From: an uncultured Bacilli bacterium
GTDB lineage: Bacteria > Bacillota_I > Bacilli_A > RF39 > UBA660
Direction: 5' to 3'
Assembly (NCBI GenBank): GCA_947628965.1
Contig: CANRBV010000005.1
Coordinates: 1-51,925, forward strand
Length of the DNA: 51,925 bases
Shown here: piece after piece, positions 7,420 through 14,758 of the stretch
Layout: each line of letters begins with the position of its first letter
Numbering within the stretch: position 1 is the stretch's first letter
Notes under the pieces: generated by a model
Databases searched by the model: none
What the model was told of the DNA's origin: nothing
The model's input: only the letters and a program-made list of their open reading frames with translations
Position numbers and translations under genes: made by a program

Positions 7420-7848
7420 CTATTTTTTTAATTTTAAAATAATAGAAGTTAAAAGACAAATAAATAGAGCCATGACTATAGCAAATCCATAATGGAATAA
7501 ATTAGAAAAGAATCCCAAGAGTCCATTTATTTTAAAGCCTGACAAAAGTACAAGGACAAAATCAGAGCCAAAATTCACCATTTTACTTATTACGTTAATT
7601 TTGGCATAAATAGAAAACTTATTATAAAAACGAAAAAGAGTGTAATATAGTCCAAAGAGTCCAGGTAAAGATTCCATTAAACTTACTATCAGAGGTAGAC
7701 AAAAAATAAAAACCATAATAATTCCAAATAATAGTAAAATAAAAATAGAACTTTCTTCTTCTTTTGTGGTAATTTTCCCAATTTTTGTAATAGAAAGTTC
7801 TTCCTCATTTATTTTAATATTTTCGTAATTAAAATTTTCATTTTTCAT
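7420..7848 (-). CDS. small polytopic membrane protein with NEEELS-TKIG module
   Basis: I place the start at the ATG of MKNENFNYENIKINEEELS (7846-7848). AGAAGG lies about 10 bases upstream, and a TATAAT with extended TG lies at about 7872-7877, inside the longer ORF, so the longer form could not be made from that promoter. The 142-residue product shares N-(Y/F)-x-N-(I/L)-K-(I/V)-NEEELS-(I/V)-TKIG and the first transmembrane helix with its downstream neighbour. It then has at least two more membrane segments (VNFGSDFVLVLLSGF and the C-terminal helix) instead of an extracellular domain. Function unknown. The two genes look like paralogues with different C termini. Confidence 0.65.
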   Translation of the reverse strand: MKNENFNYENIKINEEELSITKIGKITTKEEESSIFILLLFGIIMVFIFCLPLIVSLMESLPGLFGLYYTLFRFYNKFSIYAKINVISKMVNFGSDFVLVLLSGFKINGLLGFFSNLFHYGFAIVMALFICLLTSIILKLKK

Positions 7849-7934
7849 ACCCGATTGCCTTCTTTTGTCTTTATTATAACATGCACAATTAAACAATCGC
7901 AATTGATTTTCTTAAAGCATTTACATTGTATAAA

Positions 7935-8285
7935 TTAATCTTTTGGTTTAAAAATCAAAGTAAGAACAAAAGAAAATAAAACAGCTCCTGTTATCGCACA
8001 AGAACTATATTGTAAAAGTCCTGTAAATAAACCTAGAATTCCATTTTCTTGAAAACCTAAATAAGCCCCTTTATAAAGCATATATCCAAAATTAGAAATA
8101 ATTGTTGTAGCCCCAGCTCCTGCAAAGGAAATGAATTTATCATAAAGTCCAACTAAACCTAAAAAAGCACCAAAAACAGTAAAGAAGCTTGTCACATGAC
8201 CTGGGGTTAATTTTGTATTATCTAAAAATATTTGGGCAAATAAACAAAAAATTCCTGAAAAAAGAAAAGCACAAAGAAAATTCAT
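7935..8285 (-). CDS. spoVAE: stage V sporulation protein AE (SpoVAE)
   Basis: SpoVAE is a membrane subunit of the SpoVA channel, which moves Ca-dipicolinate into the forespore and out at germination. The 116-residue protein has four hydrophobic segments and the family motifs LTPGHVTSFFTVFGAFLG, SFAGAGATTIISNFG and LTGxLQ...ITGAVLFS. It overlaps the spoVAD stop in an ATGA junction. It is the last gene of the three-gene operon. Confidence 0.93.
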   Translation of the reverse strand: MNFLCAFLFSGIFCLFAQIFLDNTKLTPGHVTSFFTVFGAFLGLVGLYDKFISFAGAGATTIISNFGYMLYKGAYLGFQENGILGLFTGLLQYSSCAITGAVLFSFVLTLIFKPKD

Positions 8286-9256
8286 GACAACACCTCCAAA
8301 CTTACAGCATGGGCAATACTAGGAATGGATTTCTTTTGATTTGTTGTATCTTTTGAGTGCAAAGAACCTGTGGCAATTAGTAAGATCTTTTTATATTTTT
8401 TATTTTTAAGAATTTTATTAAATAAAACCATAGGTAAAGTGACAGGCCCAGAGGAACCAGAATATACTTCTTGACTTTTTAAAAATATTTCACAACCTGC
8501 ATCCATATGATTTTTAATTTTTATTCCATAATTTACTTTTAAAAATTCGCGAAAAATATCTTTTCCAACACTACCTAAATCCCCTGTTACAATTAAATCG
8601 TAATCATCGACAGTTCTTTTTAAATCATGCAAATGATCTATTAAAACACTTACCGCAGCAGGTGTCATGACAGCACCCATATGCGTAGCATCTTTTTGGT
8701 TATAATCCTCAATTTTTCCAATAGTGGCTGATTCTACTTTAATATTACTTTTTTCGTTTGAAAGTATTGCACCAACTGCACCTGTTGCAGTAAATGTGGT
8801 TGTACTAGCTCTTGGAGCACCATATTCTATAGGAAAACGGAATTGTCTTTCTGCATTTAAATTATGGCTACTCGTAATCATAAGAGCATTTTTTATTGTA
8901 TTCATTTCAATAAAATGCCCTCCTATAATCATACTTTCTAAAAATGTTGCACAAGCACTATAGATTCCAAAAAAAGGATAGGAAAAATTTCTTACGGCAT
9001 AACTTGTAATTCCAAGTTGATTGGATAAATCTCCCCCTAATATTAAATCAATTTTTTTCCCTAACTTATTTCTATAAAGTAAATTATCCATCACTACTTT
9101 TTGCATTTTTACTTCAGCATCAATAAAAGATTTTTCTCCGTAATAATAATCATCCATAGTTAAATCAAATTTACGAATTTGTCCTTCACTTTCTAAAGGC
9201 CCTGCAATTGTAAAAGCATCTTTAATATAAACGTTGTTAAACTTTATACTAGCCAT
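8282..9256 (-). CDS. spoVAD: stage V sporulation protein AD (SpoVAD)
   Basis: SpoVAD is a soluble, membrane-associated thiolase-fold protein that binds dipicolinic acid on the forespore inner membrane. The 324-residue protein starts MASIKFNNVYIKDAFTIAGP. It has the family strings YGEKSFIDAEVKM, GGDLSNQLGITSYAVR, GIYSACATFLESM (the remnant thiolase cysteine site), SSHNLNAERQFRFPIEYGAP and the C-terminal HSKDTTNQKKSIPSIAHAVS. Its length is typical. It overlaps spoVAC upstream by 8 bases and spoVAE downstream by 4 bases. Confidence 0.96.
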   Translation of the reverse strand: MASIKFNNVYIKDAFTIAGPLESEGQIRKFDLTMDDYYYGEKSFIDAEVKMQKVVMDNLLYRNKLGKKIDLILGGDLSNQLGITSYAVRNFSYPFFGIYSACATFLESMIIGGHFIEMNTIKNALMITSSHNLNAERQFRFPIEYGAPRASTTTFTATGAVGAILSNEKSNIKVESATIGKIEDYNQKDATHMGAVMTPAAVSVLIDHLHDLKRTVDDYDLIVTGDLGSVGKDIFREFLKVNYGIKIKNHMDAGCEIFLKSQEVYSGSSGPVTLPMVLFNKILKNKKYKKILLIATGSLHSKDTTNQKKSIPSIAHAVSLEVLS

Positions 9257-9686
9257 AAAGAATCACCCCTATTATTGCAAAAAGAAAAGCACTTACCATA
9301 CCATATAAAATAACACTACCCGCTAGCTTAAAAAAGTTAGCTCCAATTCCTGTAATAAAACCATCTTTTTTATAATCGAGTCCAGCACTCATAATAGAAT
9401 GAGCAAATCCTGTAGTAGGAAGTATAATACCCATTTTAACTTTTGTAACCCAATTATCAAAAAAACCTAATGCAGTAAATAAACAAGAAAGGAAAATAAC
9501 GACTAAGCAAGTTACTAAATAAGCATCTACTCGAGAAAGTCCTGTAAATTCCATAACAATAGTAGCAAAAACCTCTGCTAAAAAACCAATGAATCCCCCA
9601 ACTAAAAAAGCTACAAGTGCATTTTTACTTTTATTTTCTTTAGGTGTTAATCTTTTAACTAACTTGTTGTATTCATCTTTATTCAT
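9249..9686 (-). CDS. spoVAC: stage V sporulation protein AC (SpoVAC)
   Basis: SpoVAC is the mechanosensitive-like membrane subunit of the SpoVA channel. From the start MNKDEYNKLVKRLTPKENK (behind GGAGG at 8-base spacing, preferred over an upstream ATG that overlaps the ribosome site) it has 145 residues. Family motifs are AFLVGGFIGFLAEV, FFDNWVTKVKMGIILPTTGFAHSIMSAGLDYKKDGFITGIGANFFKLAGSVI. The operon has only spoVAC-spoVAD-spoVAE. spoVAA, spoVAB, spoVAEA and spoVAF are not adjacent, as in the reduced operons of many Clostridia. Confidence 0.96.
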   Translation of the reverse strand: MNKDEYNKLVKRLTPKENKSKNALVAFLVGGFIGFLAEVFATIVMEFTGLSRVDAYLVTCLVVIFLSCLFTALGFFDNWVTKVKMGIILPTTGFAHSIMSAGLDYKKDGFITGIGANFFKLAGSVILYGMVSAFLFAIIGVILYG

Positions 9687-9704
9687 AAGATAAGCCTCCA
9701 TTTT

Positions 9705-9735
9705 TATTATGAAGGCTTTTTATATTTTTTATACA
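9705..9735 (-). promoter_or_regulatory. sigma-G-like promoter of spoVACDE
   Basis: TGTATA (9730-9735), an 18-base spacer and CATAATA (9705-9711) match the forespore sigma-G pattern (about TGMATA, N17-18, CATWMTA). The start point would be about 15 bases before the spoVAC ATG. B. subtilis spoVA is a sigma-G operon, which supports the reading. AAGCCT and AGGCTT flanking the ribosome site could also form a hairpin. Confidence 0.65.
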
Positions 9736-9755
9736 ATAAAGAATAAAATATTTTT

Positions 9756-12707
9756 TTAATCTAAATCTTTTGGTTTATTTCCATTTATAATTCCCCCAGT
9801 TTTTTCATATGTCGCACCAGAAACAACGTGAATACCTCCAGCACAATTATCTTTATTACAAACATTATTTATAATACTTCCACCCGACATTTTAAAATTA
9901 GATCCAGTATCAATATGGACTCCTCCGCCATTCGCATCTGACGTATTATCTTTTATGATACCATTATTGAAATTAATCGTACCATTTGAATTAGCTTGTT
10001 GAAATAAACCTCCTCCACCGACACGAATCGATTTATTTCCAACAATCATTGTTCCTGAATCAATATTTAATGTCCCTGGTCCTGTATATATTCCGCCTCC
10101 TGCTGCTTGTGCTTCATTATTTGCTATTTCTACATTTTTTAAATTCAAAATATTTTTTTCAGAACCGTTAAAACGAATTCCACCGCCAACACCATTTTGA
10201 TTATCAACCTCAGTAGCTACATTATTTGCTATAGTTCCGCCAGTAATATTGTAAATATTCTCCACAGTATTTTCAGAGTTGTTAATATAGAGTCCTCCAC
10301 CACTTTTAGCATGGTTATTTTCTATATTGCCAACGCTCATTTCAAATTCAATTTTTTCATTCATGGGATCAATATTGATTCCTCCACCAAAGGTTTCACT
10401 AGTATTATTTATAAAATCAGTTCCTTTTAATTTAATAATAGCAGATTGTGAAGTGCTATTTCCATGATATTCTAAACCACCACCAGAAGTTTGAGCAACA
10501 TTATTGGATATAACGCCATCGTTAAATTCATATAGGGAACCAGCTACTGAATTATAGGAATATACTCCGCCCCCTGATCCTCCTGCAGTATTTTCGGAAA
10601 TTTCTCCACCGTTCATTTCAAATATGTTTAACGTTATTAAAACAATTCCACCTCCATAACCAGTAGCTTTGTTTTTATTTATTTGGCCACTTTCCAATAC
10701 AATTTTCCCAGTTGAATAAATTCCTCCACCTGCATCTGTTGTTTGATTATTAGAAATACTAGAATTTGAAATTATAAGTGGTCTAGTTTTAGCGTTTTCT
10801 ATAGTTGTTGCATTTGTATTAAAACGTATGCCTCCACCGACTCCGTTAGTAGTTTCTTTTTTTTCAGAAAAATTATTTTCAACTTTTACATTATCAAGTT
10901 TATAAGTGACATTATTCATGTTGGATTGGATATACATTCCACCTCCACTTATAGCGTGGTTATTCGTAATTATGGCATTACTGATTTTTGTTTCTGAAAC
11001 ATTGTTTTTCTTTGTTAATAAATACATTCCTCCACCATAGTTAGCGTGATTATTATCGAAAATGCCTCCCGTGATTTCGTTTGTACTTGAACCATCTTTA
11101 GAATCATCTCCTAACCAAAGAGCTCCGCCATTGGTACCAGCTGTGTTATTGCTAAACGTTCCTCCACTTATCGTTAATTTAGTTTCAATACCATTAGCTA
11201 AATACATTCCCCCACCAAGTCCACTTGCTGTATTATCTTTTATTTCTCCTCCAGTTATTTCAATAGTGATTTCACCACAATTTTGGGATATACCAATACC
11301 AGCACCTTGCCCAGTTGAAGTATTCCCTGATATAGTTCCTCCTTCTATTTTGATCTTTGAACCATTATAACCATCAGTTGCTACGTGAATACCACCACCA
11401 TTAACTCCTGTAGTGTTTAAAACTTTATTATTTGAAACTTTTCCACCCTTCATAATAAAAGTATTGGAAGCTCCGCCATATATCCCTATTCCTCCACCAT
11501 ATTGAGCTTCATTATTTACTATTTCTCCTTCGTTTAAAATTAGGGTGCTACCATTAGCCACTTGGATTCCTCCACCTTTATTCGTAGAAGAGTTGTTTCT
11601 TACGATACCCCCATTTATATTTAAAGTGCTGCTAGATATATCTATTCCTCCACCACTATTTTTTATATTCTTTGCCTTTTCTACTACACTTCCTGTTTCT
11701 AAGTTTAATGTAGAATTATTTGAGGCTATAATTAAAGATTCGTTTGATTCTAGCTCTAAACCAGAAAACGTTATATTTTCTAAGCGTACATTATTATTAT
11801 GATCAATACGTACCATTTCGCTATTAGTTAAACTCGTATCTCTTTGCACTTCATAAATTTGCTTTTTACTAGTTAAATGGCTAGTAATTACTACTTCTTT
11901 TCCTTCTTCATCTAAATTTATTTTATTAACTGGCTTTATATCACTTAATAAACTAATAATTCCACCACTTGGTACTTCTTGATAAGCTTTATTTATCGTT
12001 TTATATGGATTATTATAAGTTCCATCTCCCGTTTCGTCACTACCACTTTCTGCTACATAATACATTCTTGCATATTCAACAGTAACAGCAACTTTTCCTC
12101 TCCAGGTAGCATTCATATTTTCATCGGTTGCTGGGGTTTCTTCATCCATAAAAAGAAACATATTAAATTCTTTTGTTTCTTGTCCTCTTAGAGTAAAATG
12201 ATACAAACTATAAGCTTTCGTTGCTTCTTCTATTACTTTATTTTTAGTATTATCTCCATTTGTTGTCAATTTTAAATCTTGACTAGAGAGTATAGGTGGA
12301 TCATTTTTTATATCCTCTTCACCATCATAAAGCATGACATCTATCCATTGATCATCTAACTTTTTTTCGCCCTCTTTAGCATCAAATGTTTCCAAATTTA
12401 TTGTGGCACTCGCATAGTTGTCACAAATATTGGTTACTTTAAAATGATAGGGTTTAGTTGTTTTAAAAAATTCTTCTTTTTCCTCTTCATTCATGGGATA
12501 AGCTTCCATCAATTGAATATCGGTATTTTCTGTTTCTTCAAAGTTAATTTTAAAACAATCTGATGTAACTAAATTTTGATCTACTTGTCCTTCTGTAAAT
12601 CTCCAAAAGCCATAAGAAATTCCCCCTATTAACAGAGTAATTCCTATAATTCCTATAATAATTGAAAGTATTTGTTTTCTTTTGGATCCTAATTTTGATA
12701 TATTCAT
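9756..12707 (-). CDS. large beta-helix surface protein with camelysin/TasA-like N terminus
   Basis: This 983-residue protein has a basic N terminus and one transmembrane or signal helix (about residues 13-35). A segment then resembles TasA/camelysin proteins (FWRFTEGQVDQNLVTSDCF, later EAYPMNEEE and YHFKVTNICDNYASA). From about residue 230 (YYVAESGSDETGDGTYNNPYKTI, the usual entry strand of right-handed parallel beta-helices) to the end it is built of irregular repeats with GGGI/GGGM/GGGL turns and N-N-x-A or NNT-type asparagine ladders. This is the architecture of polymorphic-outer-membrane-protein-like adhesins and polysaccharide-acting beta-helices. There is no LPXTG or SLH motif, so anchoring would be by the N-terminal helix unless a SipW-like peptidase cuts it. 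A divergent RHH gene may control it. Confidence 0.75.
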   Translation of the reverse strand: MNISKLGSKRKQILSIIIGIIGITLLIGGISYGFWRFTEGQVDQNLVTSDCFKINFEETENTDIQLMEAYPMNEEEKEEFFKTTKPYHFKVTNICDNYASATINLETFDAKEGEKKLDDQWIDVMLYDGEEDIKNDPPILSSQDLKLTTNGDNTKNKVIEEATKAYSLYHFTLRGQETKEFNMFLFMDEETPATDENMNATWRGKVAVTVEYARMYYVAESGSDETGDGTYNNPYKTINKAYQEVPSGGIISLLSDIKPVNKINLDEEGKEVVITSHLTSKKQIYEVQRDTSLTNSEMVRIDHNNNVRLENITFSGLELESNESLIIASNNSTLNLETGSVVEKAKNIKNSGGGIDISSSTLNINGGIVRNNSSTNKGGGIQVANGSTLILNEGEIVNNEAQYGGGIGIYGGASNTFIMKGGKVSNNKVLNTTGVNGGGIHVATDGYNGSKIKIEGGTISGNTSTGQGAGIGISQNCGEITIEITGGEIKDNTASGLGGGMYLANGIETKLTISGGTFSNNTAGTNGGALWLGDDSKDGSSTNEITGGIFDNNHANYGGGMYLLTKKNNVSETKISNAIITNNHAISGGGMYIQSNMNNVTYKLDNVKVENNFSEKKETTNGVGGGIRFNTNATTIENAKTRPLIISNSSISNNQTTDAGGGIYSTGKIVLESGQINKNKATGYGGGIVLITLNIFEMNGGEISENTAGGSGGGVYSYNSVAGSLYEFNDGVISNNVAQTSGGGLEYHGNSTSQSAIIKLKGTDFINNTSETFGGGINIDPMNEKIEFEMSVGNIENNHAKSGGGLYINNSENTVENIYNITGGTIANNVATEVDNQNGVGGGIRFNGSEKNILNLKNVEIANNEAQAAGGGIYTGPGTLNIDSGTMIVGNKSIRVGGGGLFQQANSNGTINFNNGIIKDNTSDANGGGVHIDTGSNFKMSGGSIINNVCNKDNCAGGIHVVSGATYEKTGGIINGNKPKDLD

Positions 12708-12735
12708 TTTTTCCTCCTACTACTACTATAATTTA

Positions 12736-12783
12736 ATTATACATAACTGTGATAGCACTATGCAAGCATAAATTTGCTATAAA
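12736..12783. promoter_or_regulatory. divergent promoters with a nested palindrome
   Basis: For the beta-helix gene, TTGCAT (12760-12765, read on minus), an 18-base spacer and TATAAT (12736-12741) form a good promoter. For the RHH gene, TGCTATAAA (-10 at 12778-12783) is an extended -10. Between them, TATGC-AA-GCATA (12759-12770) covers the beta-helix -35. It is flanked by TAGCA (12753-12757) and TGCTA (12775-12779). This nested palindrome is a natural candidate operator for the RHH protein. Confidence 0.55.
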
Positions 12784-12820
12784 ATAGTATATTATTAAAA
12801 TAACCAAGGAGAAAAATTTT

Positions 12821-12985
12821 ATGAATAAGGAGATTATTTTTGTTAGAATTGATGAAGATTTAAAGAAAAAACTTGATATGATTGCTTTAGAAGAACAAAG
12901 AAGTTTAAATAACTTAGTCGTAAGAGTCCTTACTAAATTTATAATGGATTATGAAAAAAAATCTATTTTAGAAGAAAGTAAATAA
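12821..12985 (+). CDS. Arc/CopG-type ribbon-helix-helix regulator
   Basis: A 54-residue protein, MNKEIIFVRIDEDLKKKLDM and on, with AAGGAG about 9 bases upstream. The pattern is an N-terminal beta-strand with alternating residues (IIFVRID), then 'DLKKKLDMIALEEQRSLNNLVVRVLTKFI', two helices with the RS-x-N-N-L-V turn typical of Arc/CopG-family DNA-binding dimers. It is transcribed divergently from the large surface-protein gene and ends two bases before the convergent sigF stop. It most likely binds the palindromic intergenic region and regulates the surface protein and itself. That target is inference. No toxin gene accompanies it, so an antitoxin role is less likely. Confidence 0.8.
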   Translation: MNKEIIFVRIDEDLKKKLDMIALEEQRSLNNLVVRVLTKFIMDYEKKSILEESK

Positions 12986-12986
12986 T

Positions 12987-13640
12987 TTAGTAGTTCGAAT
13001 AATATTCTCGAATTTTATCAATTCCCTTTTTTTCATAACGAGAGACCATTACTTGCGTCTTTTTTAATTTTCTAGCTACTTCACTTTGTGTCATATCCTG
13101 TAAATAACGATATTTTAGAATTTGTCTTTCTTCTTCATTTAATTGTTCTAATCCTTCTTGAATTAATAATTTATCTTCTATAGAAATAGGCTCCTTTGTT
13201 GGAATTGTTTCATATAAACTTCTATCTTCTGTATCGTGATTATCCAAACTACTTACCATAATAGATCCTGCAATAATAGCTTGTTCAAGTTCATGAATAT
13301 CCATTTCTAAAAAAAGAGCAAGTTCTGTATTCGTGGGAATTCTTCCCCACTTTTGGGCAAGACTATAGCGAGATGTTTCAATGGATTTATATAATCGTAA
13401 ATAATTAGGATTTACTTTAATTTGTTTTTGCATGGCCAATTGATACATTTCTCCAAAAATAGATTTAAAAGCATAACTTGAAAATTTTGCTACACTACTT
13501 TCTTGATAATTTTTCATAGCTTTTAGAATCCCTAAAACACCTGCTTGATATAAATCTTCTCTTTCTATTCCATAAAAGTAATGATTGGCGATTTTGTAGA
13601 TAAGTCCTGTATTTTCCTTTATAATTTGTTCCGAAGTCAT
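12987..13640 (-). CDS. sigF: sporulation-type RNA polymerase sigma factor (SigF/SigG group)
   Basis: A 217-residue sigma-70-family factor without region 1. Region 2 reads LIYKIANHYFYGIEREDLYQAGVLGILKAMKNYQ and then FSSYAFKSIFGEM. Region 3 follows, and region 4 is LNEEERQILKYRYLQDMTQSEVARKLKKTQVMVSRYEKKGIDKIREYY. The 'QSEVA..LKxxQxxVSRxEKK' helix-turn-helix is typical of the SigF/SigG/SigB group. Its place 9 bases after a SpoIIAA-like gene points to SigF, the first forespore sigma. The expected anti-sigma kinase SpoIIAB, normally encoded between the two, is missing. It could instead be a SigB-like factor with an RsbV partner, but RsbW is equally absent. Confidence 0.82.
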   Translation of the reverse strand: MTSEQIIKENTGLIYKIANHYFYGIEREDLYQAGVLGILKAMKNYQESSVAKFSSYAFKSIFGEMYQLAMQKQIKVNPNYLRLYKSIETSRYSLAQKWGRIPTNTELALFLEMDIHELEQAIIAGSIMVSSLDNHDTEDRSLYETIPTKEPISIEDKLLIQEGLEQLNEEERQILKYRYLQDMTQSEVARKLKKTQVMVSRYEKKGIDKIREYYSNY

Positions 13641-13649
13641 AACATCCTC

Positions 13650-13982
13650 CTATATTTTAATTAATTGTAATGCAGACAACTCATTTTCTACTTCTTTTAT
13701 ATGCAATCGTTGAATGAATTTTTTTATTGTTTCTGTTACTTCACAAACATAAATTTTTCCTTTATTCACTCGAATAGCACATTTGCTATTTAATAAAGCA
13801 TCGACTCCACTTTCATCAATCGTATTTAATTCATATAAATTATAAACTAAATATTTTATTTTATGTTTTAAAAGCACTGGAACTAAATAATTATTTAATT
13901 CATAGGTTTTTTTACTTGTCAAATTTCCTTTCAAGCGAACAAATAAAACGCCTTTATTGTACTCTAAGTCCATTTGAAACAT
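13650..13982 (-). CDS. spoIIAA: STAS-domain anti-anti-sigma factor (SpoIIAA-like)
   Basis: A 110-residue single STAS domain. The switch segment is TIDESGVDALL, with Ser58 at the phosphorylation position equivalent to Ser58 of B. subtilis SpoIIAA and Glu in place of the preceding Ser57. In B. subtilis, unphosphorylated SpoIIAA frees SigF from the kinase/anti-sigma SpoIIAB, and SpoIIE dephosphorylates it. Here the gene is followed directly by sigF with no spoIIAB. The start is ATG behind GGGTGAT. A Spo0A box and promoter lie about 45-70 bases upstream. Confidence 0.82.
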   Translation of the reverse strand: MFQMDLEYNKGVLFVRLKGNLTSKKTYELNNYLVPVLLKHKIKYLVYNLYELNTIDESGVDALLNSKCAIRVNKGKIYVCEVTETIKKFIQRLHIKEVENELSALQLIKI

Positions 13983-14024
13983 TTTTGATCACCCGCTATA
14001 TGAATATAGTAAAAATTTTTAACT

Positions 14025-14053
14025 TTTTAAATACATTCGACAAAGGATGTCAA
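14025..14053 (-). promoter_or_regulatory. promoter of spoIIAA-sigF with a perfect Spo0A box
   Basis: TTGACA (14048-14053), a 17-base spacer and TTAAAA (14025-14030) form a sigma-A-type promoter. Inside the spacer, TTGTCGAA (14036-14043, minus strand) is a perfect match to the Spo0A-P binding box. A 14-base palindrome, CTATATGAATATAG (13996-14009), lies between promoter and start. Spo0A control of spoIIA is established in B. subtilis, where the promoter is sigma-H. I see no convincing sigma-H -35 here. Confidence 0.6.
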
Positions 14054-14078
14054 AAAAAGTTTTTCAATAATTTAATTG

Positions 14079-14696
14079 TTATAAAGTTCTTTTTTTGTTT
14101 ATAAAGAAAAGAAAGAGAAAGATAATACCCAAAAATAGTATAGTTAAAGCTAGCAAAAAATTTCCTAGTAAAGGGGTAAGGGGACTTTCAAAAGTATCTA
14201 AATAGACAACACCAAAAATTTCTTTAAAATTATTTTCATTCACCACTTCTTGTTCAAGAATTTTATTTAATGCACGAGTTGCTTCTTCTTGCAAATCTTT
14301 AGGAATAAGCTTAGTCATTCCTTTTATCGTTACACTTGAAGGGGCTTCCATTTTTGCTTCACTATAAGAATAGGTATAGATTTCATCCAATTGTTTTCTT
14401 GTTTTATCATTTAAATCAACTAAATAAACATTTTCACTATCCCAAATAAAATACGTTTTATGTTCTATTCCAGCATAATCGTGAGTAACAAAATAATCGG
14501 TCATCACGTTTGCTTCTATCTTAGCGTATACATCTTGCCTTCTAACACTTTTTAAATCGGCTACAGTAGCGAATCTATTTTTGGCATTTAAATAAAGAAG
14601 CAAGACAAACAAAATTCCAATTATGAAAAAAAGAACCCCAAGAAAAACATTGCGATTGTAACTCAGTTTTTTTAAAAGTTCTTTTTTTGTTTTCAT
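14079..14696 (-). CDS. hypothetical membrane protein with two terminal helices
   Basis: I choose the start MKTKKELLKKLSYNRN (ATG at 14694-14696) because GGAG sits 8-9 bases upstream. The longer reading starts with TTG and has no ribosome site. The product, about 205 residues, has one transmembrane helix near the N terminus (LGVLFFIIGILFVLLLYL), an extracytoplasmic domain of about 140 residues and a second helix at the C terminus followed by NKKR. I do not recognise the family. It lies after an LCP ligase gene and before spoIIAA, probably cotranscribed with the former, which suggests an envelope role. Confidence 0.7.
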   Translation of the reverse strand: MKTKKELLKKLSYNRNVFLGVLFFIIGILFVLLLYLNAKNRFATVADLKSVRRQDVYAKIEANVMTDYFVTHDYAGIEHKTYFIWDSENVYLVDLNDKTRKQLDEIYTYSYSEAKMEAPSSVTIKGMTKLIPKDLQEEATRALNKILEQEVVNENNFKEIFGVVYLDTFESPLTPLLGNFLLALTILFLGIIFLFLFFINKKRTL

Positions 14697-14758
14697 TGGC
14701 AATTTCTCCATTTCTATTAAAGAATATATCAAAATGCCTTTATTTAGTAAATATTTTT

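Noticed and set aside
10197..11802. Long plus-strand ORFs inside the beta-helix gene
   Set aside because: They are reading-frame shadows of the repetitive Gly/Asn codons, with no ribosome sites and low-complexity products.
12821..12985. RHH gene as the antitoxin of a type II toxin-antitoxin pair
   Set aside because: No toxin-sized ORF is adjacent on the same strand. The gene converges on sigF.
14031..14053. Sigma-H promoter for spoIIAA (GTCGAAT as -10)
   Set aside because: The -10 pattern fits, but no AGGA-type -35 lies at the right distance, and the same bases form the Spo0A box.
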